Shown here in pieces: positions 47,604-56,666 of a stretch of 64,000 bases of DNA. This DNA is from Haloplanus sp. HW8-1 (GTDB lineage Archaea > Halobacteriota > Halobacteria > Halobacteriales > Haloferacaceae), in the NCBI RefSeq assembly GCF_023703795.1, contig NZ_CP098518.1, positions 1 to 64,000 on the forward strand. Reading direction: 5' to 3'. The notes below the pieces were generated by a model, which worked only from the letters and a program-made list of their open reading frames with translations, had not been told where the DNA came from and did no database searches. The position numbers and the translations under genes are program-made. Within the stretch, counting starts at the first letter, position 1, and the number at the start of each line of letters is the position of its first letter.

Positions 47604-47888
47604 GTGGGGGCATCTCGAGAATAAATAGTATGAACGTTCCGGTACGGAATCGAGGGAGGGAAGACGGACGCCGGCGGGTCACCCTGCGTCGCGTCCGTGG
47701 CCCCTCCAACACCCCGATTCGGCACCCGGCACCCGGCACCCGGCACCCGGCACCCGGCACCCGGCACCCGGCACCCGGCTCTCGGGACCCCATCCGACTC
47801 GGTACGGATAGACGGGCCACCGACGCTCGCTTCGCTCGCTCCGGGAGACACGCAAACCCTTACTTCCCGCCGCCCGACCGTCCGATCG
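47604..47888. other. Intergenic region with tandem repeat
   Basis: 285 bases between divergent genes. It contains the GGCACCC repeat tract and promoter-like AATAAATAG near 47620 for the kinase gene. No gene seen. Confidence 0.4.
47721..47776. repeat. Eight tandem copies of GGCACCC
   Basis: A perfect 7-bp microsatellite, 56 bases long, in the divergent intergenic region. No unique spacers, so not CRISPR. Confidence 0.95.
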
Positions 47889-48458
47889 ATGCCCTCCACC
47901 CGATCGATCACCCGCGTCGGGAGCGTCGCGGCCGTCCTCGTCGCCGCGCTCTCGGTCGCAGGATCCGCCGCCGCACAGTCCCCAGTCGCATCCGACTTCG
48001 GCCTCGGCTCCCGTCTCGCCCTCCGATTCGGCGGCACGTTCGTCGTCAACCTCGTCCTCGGCGGACTGCTCGTCGCGCTCGCACCGGAGTACGCTCGCAA
48101 CGCCGTCGACGCGATCCGCGACGATCCCGGAACCGCCGTCCTCTGGGGTCTCATCGTCGGTATCGCCGTTCCCATCGCCCTGGTGTTGGTTGCGCTCACC
48201 ATCATCGGCCTCCTGATCACCATCCCGGGACTACTGGTCCTCGTCGTCCTCGGCGTCGTCGGCAACGCCGTCTCCATCTGCTGGGTTGGCTCGCTCCTGA
48301 CCGACGGCGGGGTCGGCGTCGCGGCCGTCGGTGTCGGCGCGCTGGTCCTGGCGCTGATCGCCGTGATCCCCCTCGTCGGTAACCTCGCGACGACCCTGAT
48401 CGGCTTCGTCGGTCTCGGGGTCGTCGGTCGGGATCTCTACACGTCCTGGCAGGGGTGA
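47889..48458 (+). CDS. Membrane protein with signal peptide, unknown function
   Basis: 189 residues from the ATG at 47889. N-terminal signal-like helix (VGSVAAVLVAALSVAGSAAAQ), then four or more helices with Gly/Val/Leu-rich sequence. Resembles haloarchaeal membrane proteins without assigned role. Confidence 0.7.
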   Translation: MPSTRSITRVGSVAAVLVAALSVAGSAAAQSPVASDFGLGSRLALRFGGTFVVNLVLGGLLVALAPEYARNAVDAIRDDPGTAVLWGLIVGIAVPIALVLVALTIIGLLITIPGLLVLVVLGVVGNAVSICWVGSLLTDGGVGVAAVGVGALVLALIAVIPLVGNLATTLIGFVGLGVVGRDLYTSWQG

Positions 48459-48571
48459 GTCGGCAGACCGTGTTCGGAGCCACACGCCGTCGGGGCGCTC
48501 CCGGTGTCGCCGGCTCGACATCCCGAACGGGGAACAAAGGTGAAGTGACCGGGGAGTTTCGAGGCGGACGA

Positions 48572-49600
48572 ATGACCGACCAGGACACCGAGTTCACGGC
48601 CGACGCGGCCGTCGAGCACTGCCGGCGCCACGGTGTCGTCCCGACGGACGCCGACGCGACAGCGCGAGCACTCGGCGGCGGCGTCTCGAATCACGTCTAC
48701 GAGGTGACGTGGGACGACGGCTGCGTCGTGGTGAAGCGGCCGCTCCCGAACCTCGCCGTCGCGGACGACTGGCCCGCCGACGTCGACCGCGTCCACAACG
48801 AGGCGGCTGCGATCCGCACCTACGAGTCGGTACTCGCCGCGGCCGGCGTGGGCGCTCGGGTTCCGGGCGTCGTGTGCGAATCCGACGACCACGTCATCGC
48901 AATCGAGTGTGCACCTACGGACGCGCCGATGTGGAAGCGCGAACTGCTCGACGGACGGGTCGACGCCGGCGTCGCGGCCACCGTGGGGGCAGTCCTCGGT
49001 GCGGTCCACGATGCGACGGCCGACGACCCCACGGTGCGGGAGACCTTCTCCGAGAAACGGCCGTTCGACCAGTTGCGCGTCGATCCCTACCACCGCGCCA
49101 CCGCACGGCGCAACCCGGACGTGGCCGACGCCATCCGCACGGAGATCGACCGGATTCTGGCGACCGACCGTGCACTCGTCCACGGCGACTACAGTCCGAA
49201 GAACGTCCTGGTCGACCGCGCGGCCGGCACCGTCCCGTGGATCCTCGATTTCGAGGTTGCTCACTGGGGTGACCCCGCCTTCGACACCGCGTTCATGCTC
49301 AACCATCTCTACATCAAGTCGATCTACAACCACGACCGGCACGCGGCCTACGCCGACGCAGCCACTCGATTCTGGGATGCCTACGACGACGCCGTCCGGT
49401 GGGACATCGAACGCGAGACGGTGACTGAACTCGCGGTGTTGATGCTCGCCCGGGTCGACGGCAAGTCGCCGGTCGAATACGTCGAGCGCGAAGCGGTCGC
49501 CGGCGCACTCCGCCGGGTGGCGAAACGGACACTCCGCAGCGACACCCGGACCCTGTCGGCGTTCGCGGCGCTGGCCCGCGGGGAGGCGGCGGCGCTGTGA
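48572..49600 (+). CDS. APH-superfamily small-molecule kinase
   Basis: 342 residues. Aminoglycoside phosphotransferase/choline kinase-like fold: GGGVSNHVYEV (nucleotide loop), VVVKRPLP (Lys), LVHGDYSPKNVLV (catalytic loop, Asp and Asn) and WILDFEVAHWGDP (metal Asp). Related to methylthioribose and fructosamine kinases. It overlaps the enolase-like gene by 4 bases, so the two probably act in one pathway. Resistance is not implied. The ATG at 48572 is chosen at the start of the conserved region. Confidence 0.85.
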   Translation: MTDQDTEFTADAAVEHCRRHGVVPTDADATARALGGGVSNHVYEVTWDDGCVVVKRPLPNLAVADDWPADVDRVHNEAAAIRTYESVLAAAGVGARVPGVVCESDDHVIAIECAPTDAPMWKRELLDGRVDAGVAATVGAVLGAVHDATADDPTVRETFSEKRPFDQLRVDPYHRATARRNPDVADAIRTEIDRILATDRALVHGDYSPKNVLVDRAAGTVPWILDFEVAHWGDPAFDTAFMLNHLYIKSIYNHDRHAAYADAATRFWDAYDDAVRWDIERETVTELAVLMLARVDGKSPVEYVEREAVAGALRRVAKRTLRSDTRTLSAFAALARGEAAAL

Positions 49601-50871
49601 CCGCGATCGAGGGGGTCGAGGCTTGGGAGGTACTCGACTCGCGGGGCGATCCGACGGTCCGCGTCCGCGTCGAGACGGCCGACGGGACGGGTACGTTCAC
49701 CGTTCCCGCAGGGGCGAGCACGGGGGCCCACGAGGCGGTCGAGCGCCGCGACGGCGGCGACCGCTACGGGGGACGTGGCGTCCGCGGCGCCGTCGCGGCG
49801 GTCCGCGAGGAACTCGCCCCCGTCGTCACGGGGCGACGGGTCACCGATCAGCGGGGCATCGACGAGGCACTCGTCGATCGCGACGGCACCGACGACCTGT
49901 CGCGACTCGGTGCCAACGCCGTCCTCGGCGTCTCGGGTGCCGTTGCCCACGCCGCGGCCGCGGCGACGGACCGTCCGCTGTACGAGTCGCTGGCCCCGGC
50001 GTCGGGGCCGGGAGCGATCCCGCTGCCCATGGTCAATATCCTGAGCGGCGGTCTCCACGCGGCGGCCGACCTGCCGATCCAGGACGTCCTCGTCGTTCCC
50101 GTGGGGGCGGCCACGTATCCCGAGGCGCTGGAGACGGCGTGGGAGGTGCGCCACGCGACGGGTGCCCGCCTCGGCACGGACGATCACCCGCCACCGGTCG
50201 CCGACGAGGGCGGGTTCGTCCCCCCAGTCGCCGACGCGACCGCGGCCTTCGACCTCGTCGTCGAAGGTATCCGGGATGCGGGATACGTGCCCGGCGACGA
50301 GGTGGCCATCGCCGTCGACGTGGCGGCGACGCATTTTCACGACTCCGACGCCGACCGGTACGCCCTCGGCGGCGAGACGGTGGACCGTGAGGCGATGATC
50401 GACCGCGTGTCCGGGTGGGTCGAGGCCTATCCCGTCCGATCCATCGAGGACCCTCTCGCCGAGGACGACTGGCGTGGCTGGGAGCGGCTGGCGGGCCGCG
50501 TCGGCGACCGGGTACAGTTGCTCGGCGACGACCTCCTGGCGACGAACGCCGACCGCCTCGACCGGGCGGTCGACGCCGACGCCGCCAACGCCGTCCTGAT
50601 CAAGCCGAACCAGGCGGGGACGATCACCCGGACGCGACGCGTCCTCGAACGGGCACGGGCGGCCGGCTTGGCGCCCGTCGTCTCCGCCCGCTCCGGCGAA
50701 ACCTGTGACGCAACGATCGCCGACCTCGCGGTTGCCCTCGACGCCGGGCAACTCAAGGTCGGCTCGCTCGCCAGATCGGAACGCCTCGCCAAGTACAATC
50801 GACTGCTCGGGATCGACCGGGCGTACGACGGCGACTTCGCCGCGGCGGCGGCGCTCGCGCCGCGCCGCTGA
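49597..50871 (+). CDS. Divergent enolase-family protein
   Basis: 424 residues, full enolase length: VLDSRGDPTVRVRV, the mobile loop GASTGAHEA, ADEGGFVPP (acid pair), metal ligands in VDVAATHF, SIEDPLAEDDW and LLGDDLLATN, Lys in LIKPNQAGT and KVGSLARSERLAKYN. Two catalytic positions differ from canonical enolase. IQEF is IQDV (Glu to Asp), and SHRSGETED reads SARSGETCD, losing the active-site His. Haloarchaea usually carry another enolase gene in a ribosomal operon, so this is probably a paralogue, perhaps with another phosphorylated substrate made by the overlapping kinase. Confidence 0.82.
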   Translation: MTAIEGVEAWEVLDSRGDPTVRVRVETADGTGTFTVPAGASTGAHEAVERRDGGDRYGGRGVRGAVAAVREELAPVVTGRRVTDQRGIDEALVDRDGTDDLSRLGANAVLGVSGAVAHAAAAATDRPLYESLAPASGPGAIPLPMVNILSGGLHAAADLPIQDVLVVPVGAATYPEALETAWEVRHATGARLGTDDHPPPVADEGGFVPPVADATAAFDLVVEGIRDAGYVPGDEVAIAVDVAATHFHDSDADRYALGGETVDREAMIDRVSGWVEAYPVRSIEDPLAEDDWRGWERLAGRVGDRVQLLGDDLLATNADRLDRAVDADAANAVLIKPNQAGTITRTRRVLERARAAGLAPVVSARSGETCDATIADLAVALDAGQLKVGSLARSERLAKYNRLLGIDRAYDGDFAAAAALAPRR

Positions 50872-50908
50872 CGGGCGTCGTCGGCCCACTCGAACGTCGG
50901 CGTCGCAC

Positions 50909-51262
50909 TCAGCAGCCGTCCAGGCGGTCGACGACCGTCCGAAGTCGGTCGTCGTCGCCGAGGCTCTCGACCAGTGCCGTCGTGGCGTACGTGAGTTCGT
51001 ACGCCGGTCGTCCCTTTCCGACGGGCGATCGCTCGCTCGCCTCTACCGTCCGCAGGTGGTCGTCGTCGAGTTCGTTGAGCGCGCGGGTCACGTCTGCCTC
51101 GGAGACGGTTCCGACCACCTCGTCGACGGCGGTGGCTTCCTCGGCGCAGACGCGGGCGATCTCACCCGCGTGGGCGGGCGTCTCCCCCGCTTCGGACAGC
51201 CGTGCGACGGCGAGCAGGGTGAGCCGCTGGACGAGTGTCGTCGAGTCGAGTCGGTCGGTCAT
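50909..51262 (-). CDS. Small winged-helix regulator
   Basis: 117 residues from the ATG at 51262. DSTTLVQRLTLLAVARLSEA, then GEIARVCAEEA and SEADVTRALNELDDDHLRTVEA: an Orc1/Cdc6-like or MarR-like winged helix. Convergent with the enolase-like gene. Confidence 0.65.
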   Translation of the reverse strand: MTDRLDSTTLVQRLTLLAVARLSEAGETPAHAGEIARVCAEEATAVDEVVGTVSEADVTRALNELDDDHLRTVEASERSPVGKGRPAYELTYATTALVESLGDDDRLRTVVDRLDGC

Positions 51263-51298
51263 ACGTGTCAACTGAGCGGCCACCTTCAAAATCGTATC

Positions 51299-52045
51299 TC
51301 ATTCGCCCGCGAGCGGCGACGACGAGCGGTAGACCATCCGCATCGGGAGTCCCGTCGGGTCGGTGTCGGGGTCCGGCGGGAGCGTCCGTAGCGTCCCCGG
51401 CCCCGGCCGGGCCGTGTAGCCGAGCACCACCGCGTCGAGGACGTCGTCGACGCCGACGGACGCGCCGCCGGTCGCCTCGGCGGCCGACTGCACTACCGGC
51501 GGCGCGTCGTGGTCGAACTCCGCGAGCGTGCGCATCCGCTCGGCGTAACCGCCCGCGGTGAGCTTCGAGTGTTCCAGCGGCTCGCCCGCGAAGGCGCGGA
51601 AACAGACCTCGGGATGGGCCTCCGCGATCACTTCGCGGGCCTCGGGGAGTTCCTGCAGCAGTTCGTCGACCGCCGCGATGTCGTCGCTGATGGCGAAGGC
51701 CTGTTTCGTGAGTCCCGTGCCAGTCTTGCGTTCGTTGACCCGTTTGGCCGCGGGATAGCGGCGCTTGCGTGTCGCCTCCCGGACCGGCGGCGTGAACACC
51801 GCCGAGCGTCGCGGGCCGAGCGTCTCCCGCGCCAGCCGCTCGGGTTCGCGTCCCGCCGACCCCTCCTCGATCAGTCCGATCGGCACGTCGAGCAAGATTT
51901 GTTCGGCGCGGTCCTCGTACCGGAGCCAGAGGTCACCCACCTCCTCGAAGACGGCCGCGTGGTCGAACTCCTCGGCGTCGAACGCGACGGCGACCCACGA
52001 TCCCGAACTCACGTCGGCACCCACGTACAGCGGGTCGTCGCTCAT
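51299..52045 (-). CDS. DUF429 family protein, predicted RNase H-like nuclease
   Basis: 248 residues, MSDDPLYVGADVSSGSWVAV, with acidic positions typical of an RNase H-like fold (GADVSSG; LLDVPIGL; EAHPEVCFRAFAGEPLEHSK; GVDDVLDAVVLGY). Biochemical function of the family is not settled. An additional GTG codon precedes the chosen ATG. Confidence 0.8.
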   Translation of the reverse strand: MSDDPLYVGADVSSGSWVAVAFDAEEFDHAAVFEEVGDLWLRYEDRAEQILLDVPIGLIEEGSAGREPERLARETLGPRRSAVFTPPVREATRKRRYPAAKRVNERKTGTGLTKQAFAISDDIAAVDELLQELPEAREVIAEAHPEVCFRAFAGEPLEHSKLTAGGYAERMRTLAEFDHDAPPVVQSAAEATGGASVGVDDVLDAVVLGYTARPGPGTLRTLPPDPDTDPTGLPMRMVYRSSSPLAGE

Positions 52046-52069
52046 CACTCCAATTCAGTCGGGACGTGA

Positions 52070-53737
52070 CTAAAAACCAGTCGCCTCCGACGGCGTGATG
52101 ACGAGCCGAAACCCGCCGCGATACTCCGTGTCGACGGTCGCCTGCCACCCGTGGACCTGCGCGAGCGTCCGGACCAGCGGGAGGGTGGTGCCGGCCGCCC
52201 CGTGGTTCGCCGCGTCCCCGTAGTCGAAGTAGCGGCCGGGGTCGCCGGTCGGCGAGCCGCCGTCGCCGGTGATCGTCAGGGTCCCGTCCCGCCGGTCGAC
52301 GGTCACCGCCGACGCGCCGTCCTTGAGGAGGAACTCGAACGCTCGTTCGAAGAGCGCCCCGAACCGGCCCGGATCGGCGGCCATCGTCCCTTCGCACGCG
52401 ACGGTGAGGGTGGCGTCGTCACTTCCGACGGCGGCCCAAGCCGACCGCGCCGTCTCGGGGACGTTGACGGGGACGGGATCGACCACCGTCTGTCCGTACT
52501 GTGCGACCGTCGCGAAGTCGTTCATCAGCCGCGTGGTCCGGTCGGTCGTGTCGGTTGCCGTCCGGAGCGCCTCCCGAGCCGCGGTCACCTCCCCCGCGTC
52601 GAGGCGTTCGCCCGCCCGGCGGACGTTGCCACGGATGACCGTCACGGCGTTCCGGAGTTCGTGTCGCATCCCCTTCGCGAGGCTCTCCAGTTGCCGATCG
52701 TGTCGTTCGAGTTCGCGGCGGTGGCGCTCGATCTCCGTCACGTCGGAGAACACGACGAGCCGCGAGAGCGATCCCTGGCCGACGTCGAACGCGTTCTCGC
52801 TCGCCACGTAATGTCTGCGTTCGCCGTCGACGCGCACGTCGACCACCCCGTGATCGTCGCCGTCGGCGCGGTGGTTGCGGCCGTCGCCGTCGAGGGCCGC
52901 GGCCACCGCGGGCAGCGCGTCGAGGGGTTCGCCGACCACGTCGTCGAGGGCCGGGAACAGCCGTCGGGCCGCGCCGTTGAACTCCCTGATCCGGCGGTCG
53001 TCGTCGAGGAAGATCGTCGCCCCCTCGACCCCGTCGGTGAGTTGGACGGCGAAAAACCGGTCCTCGAAGACGAACAGGCACCCGACGGCGAGGGCCGCCA
53101 CTCCCAGCGGCGCGTGGATCATATCGAGCAGGACCGGCGACGTGTAGCCCACGATGTCGAGGACGACGGGTGTGCCCGCGAGGCCGACGAGGACGGCGAG
53201 CGGCCACGTGTCGTAGTCGGCCTCGCGAAACGTCTCGAACAGGGTGAACATCCCGACCGCCGCGAGCATGTAGGAGAGCCCCGTTACGATCCAGTGGAAC
53301 AGTCCCTGCCGGATCGCCAGGTGTGGGAACGGCGCCGAGACGAACACCGTGGTGAAATAGAGGTGGTGGATCGGATTGGTGAGTTTCACGACGACGACGG
53401 CCAGGTACAGGCCGACCGCGGCCCACCGGTAGGTCGGCCGCCGGTGGTAGTTCCGGCCGGTGTACGCCGAACAGAAGTAGAGCCAGGCGAAGACGGTGCT
53501 GAACCCGAGGATGAGGCCGAACAGGTACATGGCGGTCTTGAGCGTCCGGGTCGGCAAGAGCAGGAGGACGGCGTGGGAGCCGGCCCACCCGCTCGTCGTG
53601 GCCAGCAGGGCGACGAGACCGTGTCGCGTCGCGGCGTCCTCCACCCGACGGGCGCGGACCGCCCCGACGACACAGCCGATGGCGGCCGTTGCGAAGACAA
53701 GGGCGTATCCGACGGTTGGCGATACTCCGACGACCAA
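52070..53737 (-). CDS. Histidine kinase with seven-helix membrane sensor and PAS
   Basis: 555 residues: seven hydrophobic helices in the first 235 residues (the 7TM histidine kinase N-terminal type), one PAS domain (about 240-345), an H-box GMRHELRNAVTVIRGN and a reduced ATPase domain. The ATPase domain lacks a standard N-box (FERAFEFLLKDGA) but has GDGGSPTGDPGRYFDYGDAANHGAAGTTLPLVRTL as G-box region. It may therefore have weak or altered kinase activity. No response regulator adjacent. Confidence 0.85.
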   Translation of the reverse strand: MVVGVSPTVGYALVFATAAIGCVVGAVRARRVEDAATRHGLVALLATTSGWAGSHAVLLLLPTRTLKTAMYLFGLILGFSTVFAWLYFCSAYTGRNYHRRPTYRWAAVGLYLAVVVVKLTNPIHHLYFTTVFVSAPFPHLAIRQGLFHWIVTGLSYMLAAVGMFTLFETFREADYDTWPLAVLVGLAGTPVVLDIVGYTSPVLLDMIHAPLGVAALAVGCLFVFEDRFFAVQLTDGVEGATIFLDDDRRIREFNGAARRLFPALDDVVGEPLDALPAVAAALDGDGRNHRADGDDHGVVDVRVDGERRHYVASENAFDVGQGSLSRLVVFSDVTEIERHRRELERHDRQLESLAKGMRHELRNAVTVIRGNVRRAGERLDAGEVTAAREALRTATDTTDRTTRLMNDFATVAQYGQTVVDPVPVNVPETARSAWAAVGSDDATLTVACEGTMAADPGRFGALFERAFEFLLKDGASAVTVDRRDGTLTITGDGGSPTGDPGRYFDYGDAANHGAAGTTLPLVRTLAQVHGWQATVDTEYRGGFRLVITPSEATGF

Positions 53738-53862
53738 TTCTCTGTCGGTCCCTGTGCACGGACGGTAACCAATGCTTCGGTTCGGCCGGCGAGGGCCGCC
53801 CGTGGCATGCGTGTCTCACTCACGGAAGTCTTATCAGTCGAGGGGGCCTCTGGTTGACTGCA

Positions 53863-54057
53863 ATGGCAACTGGTACGGTCGATTTCTTCAACGACACTGG
53901 CGGTTACGGCTTTATCGAGACTGAGGACGCGGACGACGACGTGTTCTTCCACATGGAAGACGTGGGCGGCCCGGACCTCGAAGAAGGACAGGAACTCGAA
54001 TTCGAGATTGAGGACTCCCCCAAGGGTCCGCGCGCGACCAACGTCGTCCGCCTGTAA
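53863..54057 (+). CDS. cspA: Cold-shock domain protein
   Basis: 64 residues, a single cold-shock domain: GTVDFFNDTGGYGFIETEDA (RNP1-like) and DDVFFHMEDV (RNP2-like). RNA chaperone. ATG at 53863, TATA-like sequence about 30 bases upstream. Confidence 0.95.
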   Translation: MATGTVDFFNDTGGYGFIETEDADDDVFFHMEDVGGPDLEEGQELEFEIEDSPKGPRATNVVRL

Positions 54058-54196
54058 GGCGAACGGCGGCTTTCTCGTACACTCTCACGATTTTTGTGCG
54101 ATCACGCCCCCCAGCGGCGGCGCCGATTCTCACACCTGAAAACACGAACGGCACGTTGAAACCTCCGGACCTCGACGGCTTCGACGAGACTTCCCC

Positions 54197-55768
54197 ATGG
54201 ATTCGACCGTCGGCCGATTCGCGTTCGCCACCCTGGTGGTCGCCGCCGGCGTCGTCGGCCTCGTTCCCACCGCGGACGTCGTCGGGGCGGCCTCGCCTGC
54301 CATCACCGTCACCGTCGACGGGACGAACGTGGCCGACGGTAACACCACCCTAATCGAGTCCGACCCGACCGTCGAGGTCAGCGTCGACGCCGAGCAGTCC
54401 ATTCGCGTCGTCTCCGTACGCGTCGACGGGACGACCGAGCGGCGCTACACGCCGAACGCCACCTCGCTCGACGAGTCGTTCACGCTCGACCTGCAGAGCG
54501 GCGAACACACCCTCTCAGTCGTGGTGAAGACCGACGGCGTCACGACCCACGAGGTGACGGTGACGAAAGACACCGCACGACCCTACGTCGCCTACACCGC
54601 ACCGTTCGAGACCGATGCCTACGATCCGCCGCCGACCAGCGTGACGGTGAACCGGTCGCGGATCACCCTCGCCGGCGAGTTCACGGACGTGACCGGCGTC
54701 GACCACCTCCGCATCGTCCGGACCACCGAGTATCAGGTCGGATCGCTCACCCAGACCGACCGCAAGGTCCACACCGCCACGAACCTGAGCGACTCGTTCG
54801 AACGGGAACTGTTCCTCGGCACCGGTCGGAACAACGTGACTGCGTGGTACTACGACGAACTCGGTCACGTCCGGATCCACCACCTCGAAATCACGGTTCA
54901 GGACACCGCGCCGCCGACGCTCGCGAACCTCTCGGCGATCAGGCAGGCGCCGGACTCCCTCCGTGTCAGGGGGGAGGCGACCGACAACAGTCAGATCCGG
55001 AGCGTCTCGATCACCCCCGTCGACGACGCCGGCACCACCTACCTGCTCCAGCCGGGACTCGGCCAGCCCGATCCCGACCGCCAGCGGACGACGTTCGACT
55101 CGAACGTCTCCCTCCACCCCGGGTCCAACGCCGTCGTCGTGCGCGCCACCGACGCGGCGGGGAACACCATCGAGCGAACCGTGACCGTCCAGCGGACCGT
55201 CGTGCCCGAACTCCGGTTCGACCGCGGTGGCACCCGCTACGTCAACGGCAGCACGGTCGTCGCCCGGGGTGTGGCGACCGACGGTGAAATCGTCGCTGCG
55301 AGCGTCGAGACGGTCGATCCCGAGACGGGCGAGGTAGTGGACATCGCGTCGCTCCACGGCGGCGGCATCGTGACCGACCTCACCTTCGAGCGACACCTCG
55401 ACGCGCCCGAGGGCCGAACCGCAGTCGTCCGACTCCGCGTCATCGATTCTTCCGGAACCGAACACGTCACCCGGCTCGACCGGACGCTGACGGTCGAGAC
55501 GCCGACCGTGGCGCCCGACGCGACGCCGACGGCGACCGCCACCCCGGCGAGGACGGCGTCCCCACCGATATCGACGCCGACGCCGACGCCGGCACCCGAC
55601 TCGTCGGGGCTGACCGTTCCCGTGCTCGGTGTGACGATACCGGTGCCGTCGGTGCTGGGAGCGTCCGTCACCGTTCCGGCCCCGTTCGTCGGGCCGTTCG
55701 ACGTTCCGATCGTGCCGGTGGCCGCACTGTTCGTCCTCGGCCTCGTGGCCGCCGGTCGCCGCCGATGA
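54197..55768 (+). CDS. Secreted surface protein with Ig-like repeats and C-terminal anchor
   Basis: 523 residues: a signal peptide (FAFATLVVAAGVVGLVPTADVVGA), several beta-sandwich repeats (for example RVRGEATDNSQIRSVSITPVDD; VVVRATDAAGNTIERTVTV), a Thr/Pro-rich linker (about 435-475) and a C-terminal helix followed by RRR. The architecture matches haloarchaeal cell-surface glycoproteins, possibly with a PGF-like sorting signal (GPFDVPIVP), which is weak. Function unknown; the Asn-x-Ser/Thr sites may be glycosylated. Confidence 0.8.
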   Translation: MDSTVGRFAFATLVVAAGVVGLVPTADVVGAASPAITVTVDGTNVADGNTTLIESDPTVEVSVDAEQSIRVVSVRVDGTTERRYTPNATSLDESFTLDLQSGEHTLSVVVKTDGVTTHEVTVTKDTARPYVAYTAPFETDAYDPPPTSVTVNRSRITLAGEFTDVTGVDHLRIVRTTEYQVGSLTQTDRKVHTATNLSDSFERELFLGTGRNNVTAWYYDELGHVRIHHLEITVQDTAPPTLANLSAIRQAPDSLRVRGEATDNSQIRSVSITPVDDAGTTYLLQPGLGQPDPDRQRTTFDSNVSLHPGSNAVVVRATDAAGNTIERTVTVQRTVVPELRFDRGGTRYVNGSTVVARGVATDGEIVAASVETVDPETGEVVDIASLHGGGIVTDLTFERHLDAPEGRTAVVRLRVIDSSGTEHVTRLDRTLTVETPTVAPDATPTATATPARTASPPISTPTPTPAPDSSGLTVPVLGVTIPVPSVLGASVTVPAPFVGPFDVPIVPVAALFVLGLVAAGRRR

Positions 55769-55862
55769 CCGGACGGCGGTCCCGGAGTGGGTCCGCCACA
55801 GTCGTTTTCCGACAGCGACACCAATCCCGCGAGGAGGTGATGGTATCCTGTCCGATCCTCCC

Positions 55863-56429
55863 GTGGCGAGTACACTCCACCTGACCGACACGCCGACGAC
55901 GGTCGAGGCACGCACGTGCGAAAGCGTCACACCTCCCGCCTGCACGGAGCAGGACACCCCGGGGATCATCGTCGTCGCCCTCGCGGGATCGCCGGTTCGG
56001 TGGCTCGACGGCTGGGAGTCGGCGATCGACACCGACACAGATCGGGCGACGTTCGTCGTCGACGAGGCCGCCTCGTGGCTGGCCGGCGACGCCAAAGACC
56101 GCCTCGACGCCGAAGCACCCCCCGCCACGGACGTGTGTGTCCGGACCGTCGCGTCGCCCGGCAACCTCACCGACCTCGGCGTGACGCTGACCGAGGCACT
56201 GGAGACGCAGTCGGCCGATCCAACGCTCCTCTGTTTTCAGTCGCTGACGGTCCTGTTACAGTACTCGCCGTCCGACGAAGTGTACCGGTTTCTCCACACG
56301 CTCGTTACACACGTCGACCGAGCCGACGTGACGGCACACTTTCACCTGCACGAGGGCGCCCACGAGGCGGAGACGGTCGCCACCCTGCGACCCCTCTTCG
56401 ACCGGGTACGAAGCGACGGGCAGGCGTGA
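55863..56429 (+). CDS. Haloarchaeal DUF7504-like protein
   Basis: 188 residues from a GTG. A soluble alpha/beta protein with PTLLCFQSLTVLLQYSPSDEVYRFLHTLV, resembling the RecA-like, P-loop-less proteins common in haloarchaea (often linked to signalling). ATG absent; start not certain. Confidence 0.65.
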   Translation: MASTLHLTDTPTTVEARTCESVTPPACTEQDTPGIIVVALAGSPVRWLDGWESAIDTDTDRATFVVDEAASWLAGDAKDRLDAEAPPATDVCVRTVASPGNLTDLGVTLTEALETQSADPTLLCFQSLTVLLQYSPSDEVYRFLHTLVTHVDRADVTAHFHLHEGAHEAETVATLRPLFDRVRSDGQA

Positions 56430-56666
56430 TCAGGCGACCGCCACGTAGCCGAAGTACCCGCCGGCGAGGACGAAGACGAGGCCGAGACCCTGAACCAGGC
56501 GGCGCCAGCGGGCGGGCGGCGCCGCGTCGGCGCCGTACTCGCCGCCCCGGTCGTGTGGCCGACGTCCGACGGTGTGGACGCGCACCACGGCGCCGGGTGC
56601 CAGCAGACAGATCATCCCGAGCAGGAGTCCGAGCCCCGCCGCGAGGAGCGTCCGGAGGTCGGCCAT
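56430..56666 (-). CDS. Small two-helix membrane protein
   Basis: 78 residues with helices at 6-30 and 58-77. Its start abuts the stop of htpX, so it may be co-transcribed. Unknown function. Confidence 0.6.
   Translation of the reverse strand: MADLRTLLAAGLGLLLGMICLLAPGAVVRVHTVGRRPHDRGGEYGADAAPPARWRRLVQGLGLVFVLAGGYFGYVAVA

Noticed and set aside
45732-47624. 630-codon plus-strand frame opposite the histidine kinase
   Set aside because: Antisense shadow of a gene with intact kinase and PAS motifs; no motif of its own.
47721-47776. GGCACCC tract as a CRISPR array
   Set aside because: Contiguous 7-bp units with no spacers and no cas genes in the window.
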